From NCBI GenBank assembly GCA_964563295.1, contig CAZLWX010000006.1, positions 1-64,000 of the forward strand: 64,000 nt of DNA. Reading direction: 5' to 3'. The position numbers were made by a program, and so were the translations under genes. The notes under the pieces are model-generated. The model did not search any database, was not told where the DNA came from, and worked only from the letters and a program-made list of their open reading frames with translations. Of this stretch, positions 43,657 through 51,087 are shown one piece after another; position 1 is the first letter of the stretch; every line of letters begins with the position of its first letter. This stretch comes from Chryseosolibacter sp964563295 (lineage in GTDB: Bacteria > Bacteroidota > Bacteroidia > Cytophagales > Cyclobacteriaceae).

Positions 43657-44552
43657 ATGAGTGCTTCTCGTGTTCTTCTTTTCAGTCTCGCTGTGATGGG
43701 TTGGACGGTGTCGTTGGCGCAAAAGACGTGTACTTCCAATCCGACAACCATCAATGCCAATATCAACTTCGGTTCGATTACTTGGACCGCGGGTGGCGGC
43801 GCCACAGTTGCCGAGTGCAATGACATGGCCGATGGGCTCATCACTTTTACAGGNNNNNNNNNNNNNNNNNNNNNNNNNNNNNNNNNNNNNNNNNNNNNNN
43901 NNNNNNNNNNNNNNNNNNNNNNNNNNNNNNNNNNNNNNNNNNNNNNNNNNNNNCTGGAGGATTTGACGAATGCGATGCAGGTGGCACATTCTGCGCGGAC
44001 AATGGTGTTTTGCCTATCAAACTCCTTTCCTTCAGTGCGAAGAAAACCGACGAGTCGGTCATACTGTATTGGAAGACTACCCTGGAAGAGGACTTCGACC
44101 ATTTCGTGGTGGAGCGCTCAACCGATGGCTTTGATTTCGCGGAAATTGGACAAGTGCCGGGCGCTGGTCGGAATATCTATGACATCATCTCCGAGTACAG
44201 TTTTGAAGATAATTATCCGTTGCGCGGGCTCAATTACTACCGGCTGAAGTCCGTCGACCTCGACCTGCGCTATGATTATTCAAGAATCGTGTCAGCCAGC
44301 GTTGAAGATGGTCGCAGATTTTGGGTGCATCCCAATCCGGCCAGCGAATCGATCACCTACTTTACAAACTTTCCTGCCGCCGCCGGCGATCGCATTGTGT
44401 TATTGAATCCGTTGGGAAAACAGATCTTCGACAAGCCTGCCGTTCACCATCAAGAGGCCATTCCGTTTGACGAAAAGCTCAGCCCGGGGATCTATTTCCT
44501 TAAGTATTATTCCAATGGTGTGGAATATACCACGCGTGTACTGGTTCGATAA
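43657..44552 (+). CDS. T9SS cargo protein with C-terminal sorting domain, broken by an assembly gap
   Basis: The N-terminal part starts at the ATG at 43657 with a signal peptide (MSASRVLLFSLAVMGWTVSLA) and reads to the 100-N gap. The C-terminal part leaves the gap in another frame at 43956 and reads GGFDECDAGGTFCADNG, then LPIKLLSFSAKK, and onward to the stop. Because the N-run has an arbitrary length, the frame change is not evidence of a real frameshift. The end (PNPASESITYFTNFP to GIYFLKYYSNGVEYTTRVLVR) is a type A T9SS sorting domain, so the protein should be exported through SprA. Its real length and central domain are hidden. The stop abuts the convergent tdh stop. Confidence 0.85.
43854..43953. 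other. Assembly gap (100 N)
   Basis: Exactly 100 Ns, the usual placeholder for a scaffold join of unknown size. It lies within the T9SS cargo gene, which may contain repeats that stopped assembly. Confidence 0.99.
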
Positions 44553-45515
44553 TCACGAGCTGTAGGTCGCCAGCCGGCTGGGTAGATGGGCGAGAATTTC
44601 CGCTGTCATTTCTTTGAGTCCGAAACGATGTTGCCAACCCCAATCCGCGCGTGCGGAGGAGTCATCAATCGACTGAGGCCAGGAGTCGGCGATGGCCTGC
44701 CTGAAATCCGGTTCATATTTAATTTCGAAGTCGGGAATGTGCTTTTTAATCTCCGCCGCAATTTCGGCAGGACTAAAACTCATTGCTGAAATATTGTAGC
44801 TGGACCGGACGCGGACTTTTTCAGCCGGTGCCTCCATTAGGTCGAGTGTCGCCTTCACCGCATCATCCATGTACATCATGGGCAGAAAACTGTCGTGCTT
44901 GAGGAAACAGACATACTTCTTCTCCACGATGGCCTTGAAGAAAATGTCGACAGCATAGTCGGTAGTGCCTCCACCTGGTTGCGACTTATATCCTATTAAT
45001 CCCGGATAACGAAGGCTTCGCACGTCCACTCCGCGATTACGAAAATACCATTCGCACCAGCGTTCACCTGCCTGCTTGGAGATACCGTAAATCGTAGTAG
45101 GATCCATCACGGTATGCTGAGGCGTGTTAACCCGCGGTGTTGTTGGTCCGAATACCGCGATCGAGCTTGGCCAATATACTTTCCTGACGTTGAATTCAAC
45201 GGCAGCATCGAGCACATGAACGAGTCCGTCCATGTTCAGGTGCCAGGCGAACTTCGGATTCTTTTCTCCTGTGGCGGACAAGACGGCGGCGAGGTGATAG
45301 ATCTGTGTGATCTTATGCTTCTGAACAAAATCGAAGAGCGCCTTTTGTTTCAATACGTCAAGAATTTCAAAGTTGCCCTGGGCTAAAATCCCTTGCGGAT
45401 CTTTGATGTCCGTAGCGATCACATTCTCCTTGCCATACAGGTTCCATAGGCCTTGTGTGAGTTCCGTGCCCAGTTGGCCACCGGCGCCGATGACGAGAAT
45501 TCTTTCGTTTTTCAT
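44553..45515 (-). CDS. tdh: L-threonine 3-dehydrogenase (extended SDR type)
   Basis: Oxidises L-threonine to 2-amino-3-ketobutyrate with NAD+. I start it at the ATG at 45515 (320 aa). A TTG three codons earlier is inside the -7 box. The NAD motif is GAGGQLGTEL. The SDR Tyr-Lys pair is in TIYGISKQAGERWC. VYWPSSIAVFGPTTPR, RYPGLIGYK and FLPMMYMDDAVKAT match the epimerase-like threonine dehydrogenases of Flavobacterium and animals, distinct from the zinc enzyme of E. coli. kbl, encoding the next step, is divergent 400 bases away. That pairing supports the assignment. Confidence 0.93.
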   Translation of the reverse strand: MKNERILVIGAGGQLGTELTQGLWNLYGKENVIATDIKDPQGILAQGNFEILDVLKQKALFDFVQKHKITQIYHLAAVLSATGEKNPKFAWHLNMDGLVHVLDAAVEFNVRKVYWPSSIAVFGPTTPRVNTPQHTVMDPTTIYGISKQAGERWCEWYFRNRGVDVRSLRYPGLIGYKSQPGGGTTDYAVDIFFKAIVEKKYVCFLKHDSFLPMMYMDDAVKATLDLMEAPAEKVRVRSSYNISAMSFSPAEIAAEIKKHIPDFEIKYEPDFRQAIADSWPQSIDDSSARADWGWQHRFGLKEMTAEILAHLPSRLATYSS

Positions 45516-45521
45516 CTCAGG

Positions 45522-45529
45522 CAAACTTA
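45522..45529 (-). promoter_or_regulatory. -7 promoter box of tdh, very close to the start codon
   Basis: Minus-strand TAAGTTTG ends only 6 bases before the ATG at 45515. If used, the transcript would begin at or within a base or two of the start codon. Confidence 0.45.
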
Positions 45530-45669
45530 ATGATGATTTTTAGAATTGGTCCACATTTTTTGTCATCCTTCCATAAATGCCTTGATGCCGGCAGCTAAAA
45601 TTGCGAATAATTCAACTTTTGGATGCGCGCTCCTTCTAAAATCGCTTCCAAGACCTAACTTGCGCAACG

Positions 45670-45930
45670 GTGAGTTTTGAAATTTACTTAAGCGCAAAGA
45701 AGATCGATGCGACTGTATTTGCCCAGTCAGACCCGGCGTTGTTCGAAAGCTGGAAAACCGCGTTTGAACAAATGCATCCGGCCAGTTTTACCATGCAGAA
45801 ACTCAACCTGATCAACGCGGTCCGCCGGAAGTACCCTTTGCGGCAAACCCCTGCGCCGTTGACACCTTCGCAAGGTTCCCCGACTGGTGCGCCAAGGCCG
45901 GTGATGAAACCGAAACCGAAAATGCCCTGA
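45670..45930 (+). CDS. Small hypothetical protein upstream of kbl
   Basis: 86 aa from a GTG start (MSFEIYLSAKKIDATVFAQ). About 60 residues appear helical and folded (FESWKTAFEQMHPASFTMQK). A Pro/Lys-rich tail follows (PLTPSQGSPTGAPRP, KPKPKMP). I recognise no domain. Its stop is 3 bases before the kbl start, so it is translated from the same message. It may be cotranscribed by chance or assist kbl. A GTG start lowers confidence slightly. Confidence 0.65.
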   Translation: MSFEIYLSAKKIDATVFAQSDPALFESWKTAFEQMHPASFTMQKLNLINAVRRKYPLRQTPAPLTPSQGSPTGAPRPVMKPKPKMP

Positions 45931-45933
45931 TTT

Positions 45934-47142
45934 ATGTATACCAAACTTCAACCAGTACTCGAGAAGGAACTGAACAGCATTCGTGAAGCCGGATTGTATA
46001 AAAAGGAAAGGATTATCGCCACCCCGCAAGGAGCGGAGATCCGAACCGTCGATGGCAACGACGTCATTAATTTCTGCGCGAATAATTATCTCGGGTTATC
46101 ATCCCATCCGCGGGTTATTGCGGCGGCAAAACGCGCTATCGACTCGCATGGCTTCGGGATGTCGTCGGTAAGGTTTATTTGCGGAACCCAGGACATTCAC
46201 AAGGAGCTCGAACGAAAGATCTCCGATTTCCTCGGCATGGAGGACACCATCCTATACGCCGCCGCATTTGATGCCAATGGGGGAGTTTTCGAGCCGCTCT
46301 TTGGCGCGGAGGATGCCATCATCTCTGACGAACTTAACCACGCCTCCATAATTGATGGCGTTCGATTGTGCAAGGCGATGCGATACCGTTACAAGCACAA
46401 CGACATGGCAGACCTTCAAGCACAACTCGACGCTGCTAAAAGTGCCGGCGCCAGGCAGAGCATTATTGTGACGGATGGGGCCTTCTCGATGGACGGCACC
46501 ATCGCGCAAATGGACAAGATTTGCGACCTGGCAGACCGGTACGAGGCCCTGGTGATGACCGACGAATGTCACGCGACTGGTTTCATCGGCAAAACGGGGA
46601 GAGGTGTGCCCGAATACCGGAACGTTATGGGCCGGGTTGACATCATTACTGGAACTTTAGGGAAGGCGTTGGGCGGAGCTTCCGGCGGATTTACTTCGTC
46701 CAGGAAAGAGGTCATCGAGTTGCTGCGCCAACGGTCACGACCATATTTGTTTTCAAATACGCTAGCGCCCTCCATTGTCGGTGCCTCGATCGAGGTGTTT
46801 AACATGTTGTCCGAGACAACCGAACTTCGCGACAAGCTTGAAAACAACACGAGATACTTCCGCGAAAAAATGACCAGCGCCGGGTTTGATATCAAGCCGG
46901 GCGAACATCCAATCGTGCCGATCATGGTCTATGACGCCGCGCTGGCTCAGCAGTTCGCCGACCAGTTATTAAAGAAGGGCATTTATGTGATTGGATTTTT
47001 CTATCCTGTCGTAGCGAAGGGTCAAGCCCGGATCCGGGTGCAGATCTCTGCAGCCCACGAACGCCGCCACCTGGACAAAGCCATTCAGGCCTTTACCGAA
47101 GTCGGCCGGTCATTGAAAGTGATCAAGGAGAAAGTTATTTGA
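45934..47142 (+). CDS. kbl: Glycine C-acetyltransferase (2-amino-3-ketobutyrate CoA ligase)
   Basis: PLP enzyme splitting 2-amino-3-ketobutyrate and CoA into glycine and acetyl-CoA. 402 aa, alpha-oxoamine synthase family. The Schiff-base Lys244 is in GTLGKALGGASGG. Other conserved pieces are FCANNYLGLSSHP, FICGTQDIHKELE, DELNHASIIDG and TDECHATGFIGKTGRG. BioF and ALAS are relatives, but the neighbouring tdh makes Kbl the clear choice. Its 3' end overlaps the convergent 47135-47584 gene by 8 bases. Confidence 0.95.
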   Translation: MYTKLQPVLEKELNSIREAGLYKKERIIATPQGAEIRTVDGNDVINFCANNYLGLSSHPRVIAAAKRAIDSHGFGMSSVRFICGTQDIHKELERKISDFLGMEDTILYAAAFDANGGVFEPLFGAEDAIISDELNHASIIDGVRLCKAMRYRYKHNDMADLQAQLDAAKSAGARQSIIVTDGAFSMDGTIAQMDKICDLADRYEALVMTDECHATGFIGKTGRGVPEYRNVMGRVDIITGTLGKALGGASGGFTSSRKEVIELLRQRSRPYLFSNTLAPSIVGASIEVFNMLSETTELRDKLENNTRYFREKMTSAGFDIKPGEHPIVPIMVYDAALAQQFADQLLKKGIYVIGFFYPVVAKGQARIRVQISAAHERRHLDKAIQAFTEVGRSLKVIKEKVI

Positions 47143-47584
47143 GTCGGAATTCCTTTTTTCGCTTCGAAACGATCTCGCCCATGCGGGTAGTGTCTTTTGC
47201 CAAAAGGCCAAACGGAGGGTCGATGTTTTTTGAAGGGAAAAAGTAGATTGGTTTTTTTCCTCTGATCTTCAGCCGGTAAAGATTGAAAAATGGAATGAGG
47301 CGGATAGACTTCACCTCTGGCCAGTCAAAGCGCGTGTTGCGATCACCCTGAATTACGACGATCTTGTTCTTGCCTATGGCTACCCGCTTGATCCTTGAAT
47401 TCACAATCACGAACACGGTGAAGAAAATTAATCCGAGGGTAACGAAAACCAACACGCCGAAGAAGTTCTTGTTCGAGAAACCGAATCGCAGAGCGATGAC
47501 GAGTGCAACCAACCACTGAATCAGGGCAAGGCCGAGGAAAAAAAACTTGGCGATATAAACTTTAACGGGACTTGCTTCAACCAT
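47135..47584 (-). CDS. Two-helix membrane protein with PH-like domain
   Basis: 149 aa. Two hydrophobic helices (about 10-33 and 40-62) are joined by a short loop (FGFSNKNFF). A C-terminal soluble region (about 66-149) has a strand pattern (RVAIGKNKIVVIQGDRNTRFDWPEVKSIRL is within it) resembling bacterial PH or YdbT-like domains. Lys/Arg-rich end. No enzymatic motif. It is convergent with kbl. Function unknown. Confidence 0.7.
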   Translation of the reverse strand: MVEASPVKVYIAKFFFLGLALIQWLVALVIALRFGFSNKNFFGVLVFVTLGLIFFTVFVIVNSRIKRVAIGKNKIVVIQGDRNTRFDWPEVKSIRLIPFFNLYRLKIRGKKPIYFFPSKNIDPPFGLLAKDTTRMGEIVSKRKKEFRLK

Positions 47585-47937
47585 CTTTCTTGTGTTCAGA
47601 GCGAATTTATGAAATAATTAGCGCGTTCCGGTGTTTCAACTCCATTTGAAAATTGCGAGCCAGTGATACGGCTGCGATATCCCGTGACATCTCCCGAATC
47701 TGACAATAGATATATGAGTCCAATCAACTGATGGTAACCTTCCTGTTCTTAGGCAAGCATTGATGTGACCGGGAGGTCCGCGTCGTATTCGAGATGGTGC
47801 GATCCCCGGGTATTCAGAATCTCTCGCGTCACCAGCTGCCTGGGTGCCTGCCGTTTTTGTACACGTCGTCCAGACAGACTAATAAAAGATGCCGAAATTG
47901 GTACAAGTTTGTTCATTCCCCGGTATATTAGAATTGT
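47585..47937. other. Gene-free stretch of about 350 bases
   Basis: Lies between two divergent genes. I see no credible ORF, repeat or hairpin terminator and no exact TAnnTTTG box in it on either strand. A TTTG at 47909 upstream of TATATTAG (47925-47932 region) is a weak promoter candidate for mgtC. Confidence 0.6.
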
Positions 47938-48579
47938 ATGGATGCAGAATTCAAAGACATCCTGACAAAATTAATCACCTCGGTGGTGATCGGTCTTATC
48001 ATCGGCGGTGAACGCGAATATCGAAGCAAGTCCGCGGGATTGAGGACTATCATCCTCATTTGTCTCGGCGCAACTATATTCACCATACTGTCGATGAAGA
48101 TCGAGGATGTCACCGGTACCTCGCGGGTGGCGGCGAACATCGTCACCGGTATTGGCTTTCTTGGCGCCGGCGCCATTATGCGCGATGGCCTTACGGTCTC
48201 AGGTCTGACCACAGCGAGCACCATATGGGTTGCCGCGGCCCTCGGCATGGCGGTCGGACTGGGCGAATACACCATTGCTGTTTCCGCTATGTTTATCGTC
48301 TTTGTGGTGTTAACAGCGTTTCACATTCTTCAGGAGAGAATCTTCAGTATCGTAAAAAAAACGATTGAGCTTCACTTGACGGTGAGTGGCGGTGATGACG
48401 AAATCATAGCCATCGAGGAGATAATGAAGGAACTCGGCCTGAGATTCTTGCGGAAGAAGTCAATCCGACGTGGAAATGATCTGGTCTATCACTACGAAGT
48501 GATGGGGAGGGATAGGGTTATCCAAGCGTTGATCGACAAACTTAAAGTGAGGAACGAAGTGACGAGCTTCGACTATTAA
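47938..48579 (+). CDS. MgtC/SapB family membrane protein
   Basis: 213 aa. The N-terminal MgtC domain (1-130) has four to five helices, with the signature LIIGGEREYRSKSAGLRTI, VAANIVTGIGFLGAGAIMR and GLTTASTIWVAAALGMAVGL. A soluble ACT-like C-terminal domain (about 140-213) follows. MgtC members affect Mg2+ homeostasis and F1F0-ATPase activity in pathogens; the role in a free-living member of this phylum is not settled. It is monocistronic, with a repeat-rich region downstream. Confidence 0.93.
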   Translation: MDAEFKDILTKLITSVVIGLIIGGEREYRSKSAGLRTIILICLGATIFTILSMKIEDVTGTSRVAANIVTGIGFLGAGAIMRDGLTVSGLTTASTIWVAAALGMAVGLGEYTIAVSAMFIVFVVLTAFHILQERIFSIVKKTIELHLTVSGGDDEIIAIEEIMKELGLRFLRKKSIRRGNDLVYHYEVMGRDRVIQALIDKLKVRNEVTSFDY

Positions 48580-48583
48580 TGAC

Positions 48584-48699
48584 CAATAACAAAATCCCGA
48601 ATTCCAATTAAGTTCCAAAGCACAATCTCAAAATCTCAAACGGCCTTGTGGGTGAGGTTTGAGTATTTTGAATTTGAAATTTGGTTATTAATTGGTCCC
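48584..48699. repeat. A+T-rich low-complexity inverted repeat between convergent genes
   Basis: The left part uses words such as CCAATAAC, AATTCC and CAAAATCTCAAAC (48629-48641). The right part uses GTTTGAGTATTTTG (48657-48670), AATTTG, GGTTATTAATTGG. The halves are imperfect reverse complements and could form a long hairpin. It lies between mgtC (+) and cdaA (-) and may end both transcripts. Confidence 0.65.
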
Positions 48700-48701
48700 G
48701 A

Positions 48702-48737
48702 TCCCGATAGCTATCGGGACTATCGGGACTATCGGGA
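48702..48737. repeat. 18-bp perfect palindrome plus 9-mer tandem repeats (hairpin copy 2)
   Basis: TCCCGATAGCTATCGGGA (48702-48719) is a perfect palindrome. CTATCGGGA is repeated three times (48711-48737), the first copy being the right arm. It shares arms with the hairpins at 21229 and 57170. Confidence 0.8.
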
Positions 48738-48751
48738 TTGGTGCTTGGTGC

Positions 48752-49603
48752 TTACGAACGCGCTTCGTTCTCCGCTTCCTCCTCCTCGGTCGTTTCCTCC
48801 CAATTTAGGGGTTCCGTATTCTGCAGGTAGTCGAGAATCTTGTTCTCAACCTGTTTAAGTTTAAGTCCTCTCAGATATTTCCCATTGCGCGCTAGAATCA
48901 GCCGGCCAGTTTCCTCTGAAATTGCCAGCACGAGCGTATCGGTATTTTCAGACATGCCTACAGCGGCGCGGTGGCGGAGGCCAAAATGGGGCGGCAGATG
49001 GTCGTTTTCGCTAACAGGCAGAATGCAGCGGGCTGCCTTGATTTTGCCTTTATGGATGACGACGGCGCCATCGTGAAGAGGACTGTTTTTGTTGAAGATC
49101 GAAATCAGCAGTCGTTTGCTGACGGCGGCATTCAGCATATCACCCGTCTCGGTGTAGAAGCGCAGCTCGACATCGCGTGAGAACACAATCAACGCCCCGG
49201 TTTTGGTTGCCTTGAGCGTCTTGGCGGCCTCAATTACCTGCTGGACGTCGAATTCGCTGTAGCTACTTCGCCAGCTCGACATTGACTTGAAGATGTTTTC
49301 GCGGAATTCAGTGCCCCGGCCTATGACGAGCAGGAATTTACGTATCTCGGGCTGGAACAGGATGATCATCGCCAGGACACCCACTCCCATGAACTGACCC
49401 AGAATCGTCGCCAACAACTCCATCTCCGCGGCCTGGACAATCAGGTAAACAAGGTACAGCGCCAGTATTCCCAGGAAGATATTGACTGCAATACTACCCC
49501 GAATGAGTTTGTACACTTGATAGAGCAAGACGCTGACCAGGGCAATGTCGATAACGTCCACCCAACTGACTTCCAAAAACCCAATCCGGAATAGAAAAAT
49601 CAT
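48752..49603 (-). CDS. cdaA: Diadenylate cyclase CdaA (c-di-AMP synthase)
   Basis: Makes the second messenger c-di-AMP from two ATP. 283 aa from the ATG at 49603; a TTG one codon earlier touches the promoter spacer. Three TM helices lie in the first about 90 residues. The DAC/DisA_N domain follows (about 100-260) with both motifs, NSPLHDGAVVIH (DGA) and GLRHRAAVGMSE (RHR). An acidic tail ends the protein (EETTEEEEAENEA). The gene follows folP. The cdaR and glmM genes that accompany cdaA in Firmicutes are absent. A -7 box lies 6 bases before the start. Confidence 0.95.
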   Translation of the reverse strand: MIFLFRIGFLEVSWVDVIDIALVSVLLYQVYKLIRGSIAVNIFLGILALYLVYLIVQAAEMELLATILGQFMGVGVLAMIILFQPEIRKFLLVIGRGTEFRENIFKSMSSWRSSYSEFDVQQVIEAAKTLKATKTGALIVFSRDVELRFYTETGDMLNAAVSKRLLISIFNKNSPLHDGAVVIHKGKIKAARCILPVSENDHLPPHFGLRHRAAVGMSENTDTLVLAISEETGRLILARNGKYLRGLKLKQVENKILDYLQNTEPLNWEETTEEEEAENEARS

Positions 49604-49609
49604 CAATTA

Positions 49610-49617
49610 CAAATGTA
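49610..49617 (-). promoter_or_regulatory. -7 promoter box of cdaA, very close to the start codon
   Basis: Minus-strand TACATTTG, a full match to TAnnTTTG, ends 6 bases before the cdaA ATG. It would give an almost leaderless mRNA separate from folP. Confidence 0.45.
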
Positions 49618-49667
49618 GCAATAACTGCCTGTGCCGGGAACTGTCCACGATACTTTCGGTGTGACAA

Positions 49668-50525
49668 TCATGTCGGGGCCGACAATTCGCCGACCAGTCG
49701 GACCACCTCTTTTGCTTCCTTCACATCATGTACTCGCAGAATATTGGCCCCTCTCAGCAGCGCCACCGCGTGAAGAGCGGTCGAGCCGTTTAGGGCGTCG
49801 TCGGGTTTCACGCCGAGCGTCTTCCAGACCAGGGATTTCCGCGACAAGCCAGCCATGATCGGTCGATCAAGCATTTTGAGATGTTCCATGTTGTTTAACA
49901 AGAGAAAATTCTGTTCCCTGGTCTTGGCGAAACCGAATCCCGGATCAATCACAATATCGACTACACCCTTTGCGCGCAGCATTTGAACCTTTTGGTGGAA
50001 ATAGGTCAGCACATTCCCGAGCAAGTCGTCGTAGTGAGTAAGGGATGCCATTGTCTGAGGGGTGCCGCGCATGTGCATCAATACGTAGGGGACGCCTAGC
50101 GATGCCACAGTGTCGAACATCGCGCCGTCGAGTTGACCACCCGAGATGTCGTTGATCATGGACGCGCCCTCACCGATCGCGGCGCTCGCAACTGCACTTC
50201 GAAAGGTGTCGACAGAAACGGGAGTCTCCGGAAATTCACGCACGATTATCTTGATGGCGGAAACGACCCGTTCGATCTCATCCTGCAAGACCACGTCTTC
50301 GGCGCCGGGCCGGGTTGAATAACCGCCGACGTCAATGAAGTCAGCACCGTCACGGACCATCTTTTCGACATGTGTTAACATCGCTCCTGGTGACTGGAAT
50401 CGCCCTCCGTCGAAAAAACTGTCCGGTGTCACGTTCAGGACGCCCATCACTTTCGGAACATCAAGAGTGACCAGCCGGCCTCTGATGTTAAGTGTTTTCT
50501 TTGTTGAAAATACCGTATTTTGCAC
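49668..50525 (-). CDS. folP: Dihydropteroate synthase
   Basis: Folate pathway enzyme joining p-aminobenzoate and 6-hydroxymethyl-dihydropterin pyrophosphate; target of sulfonamides. Motifs: VMGVLNVTPDSFFDGGRF, DVGGYSTRPGAE, MINDISGG, IDPGFGFAKTREQN and GLSRKS. I start it at GTG 50525 (285 aa). The only upstream ATG (50585) would overlap the divergent DUF1599 gene by 50 bases and adds residues not seen in the family. The start is thus uncertain. cdaA follows after 64 bases. Confidence 0.92.
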   Translation of the reverse strand: MQNTVFSTKKTLNIRGRLVTLDVPKVMGVLNVTPDSFFDGGRFQSPGAMLTHVEKMVRDGADFIDVGGYSTRPGAEDVVLQDEIERVVSAIKIIVREFPETPVSVDTFRSAVASAAIGEGASMINDISGGQLDGAMFDTVASLGVPYVLMHMRGTPQTMASLTHYDDLLGNVLTYFHQKVQMLRAKGVVDIVIDPGFGFAKTREQNFLLLNNMEHLKMLDRPIMAGLSRKSLVWKTLGVKPDDALNGSTALHAVALLRGANILRVHDVKEAKEVVRLVGELSAPT

Positions 50526-50535
50526 GCCCGAAATT

Positions 50536-51087
50536 ATGATTGAAAAAACCGTTTCCGAATATAGAGAGGTAATCGCCGGCTGCAAAGCGCTGTTCGAAAA
50601 GAAGACGCGTGATTATGGCACCGCCTGGCGAATTCTTCGACTTCCTTCAATCACCGATCAGATTTTTATCAAGGCCCAACGCATCCGGAGTATTCAGGAA
50701 AAAGGTGACCAGCGCGTCAACGATTCAATCCAGGAGGAATTTGTCGGTATTATCAATTATAGCATCATTGCCCTCATGCAGGTGGCGCTTGGCAAGTCGG
50801 AAGAATTGGAAATGCCGTTCGGAGAGTTGGAACCGATTTACGACACTGTTGTAAATGAGACGGTGGAGCTGTTGAAGAAGAAGAATCATGACTACGGCGA
50901 GGCCTGGCGTGAGATGCGCATTACATCGATTACCGATATCATATTGATGAAACTCCTCCGTGTCAAACAGATCGAAAATAATGACGGCCAAACGCTGGTT
51001 AGCGAGGGTGTGAAGGCCAACTACCAGGATATCATCAACTACTCCGTTTTTGCGTTAATCAAATTGAACAAACAGACCAATGTTTAG
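50536..51087 (+). CDS. DUF1599 protein made of two repeats
   Basis: 183 aa from the ATG at 50536 (MIEKTVSEYREVIAGCK). The longer frame opening at 50335 is antisense to folP. The protein is an internal duplication. Repeat 1 (about 22-82) has KKTRDYGTAWR, ITDQIFIKAQRIRSI and GIINYSIIALMQ. Repeat 2 (about 115-176) has KKNHDYGEAWR, ITDIILMKLLRVKQI and DIINYSVFALIK. The family (Pfam DUF1599, also called nucleotide modification associated domain 1) is all-helical and of unproven function. It overlaps the next gene by 8 bases. Confidence 0.88.
   Translation: MIEKTVSEYREVIAGCKALFEKKTRDYGTAWRILRLPSITDQIFIKAQRIRSIQEKGDQRVNDSIQEEFVGIINYSIIALMQVALGKSEELEMPFGELEPIYDTVVNETVELLKKKNHDYGEAWREMRITSITDIILMKLLRVKQIENNDGQTLVSEGVKANYQDIINYSVFALIKLNKQTNV

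Noticed and set aside
43854..43953. True frameshift in the T9SS cargo gene
   Set aside because: The frame change spans a 100-N placeholder of unknown real length.
50335..50535. N-terminal extension of the DUF1599 protein
   Set aside because: Antisense to folP and not part of the repeat; the ATG at 50536 gives the normal protein.
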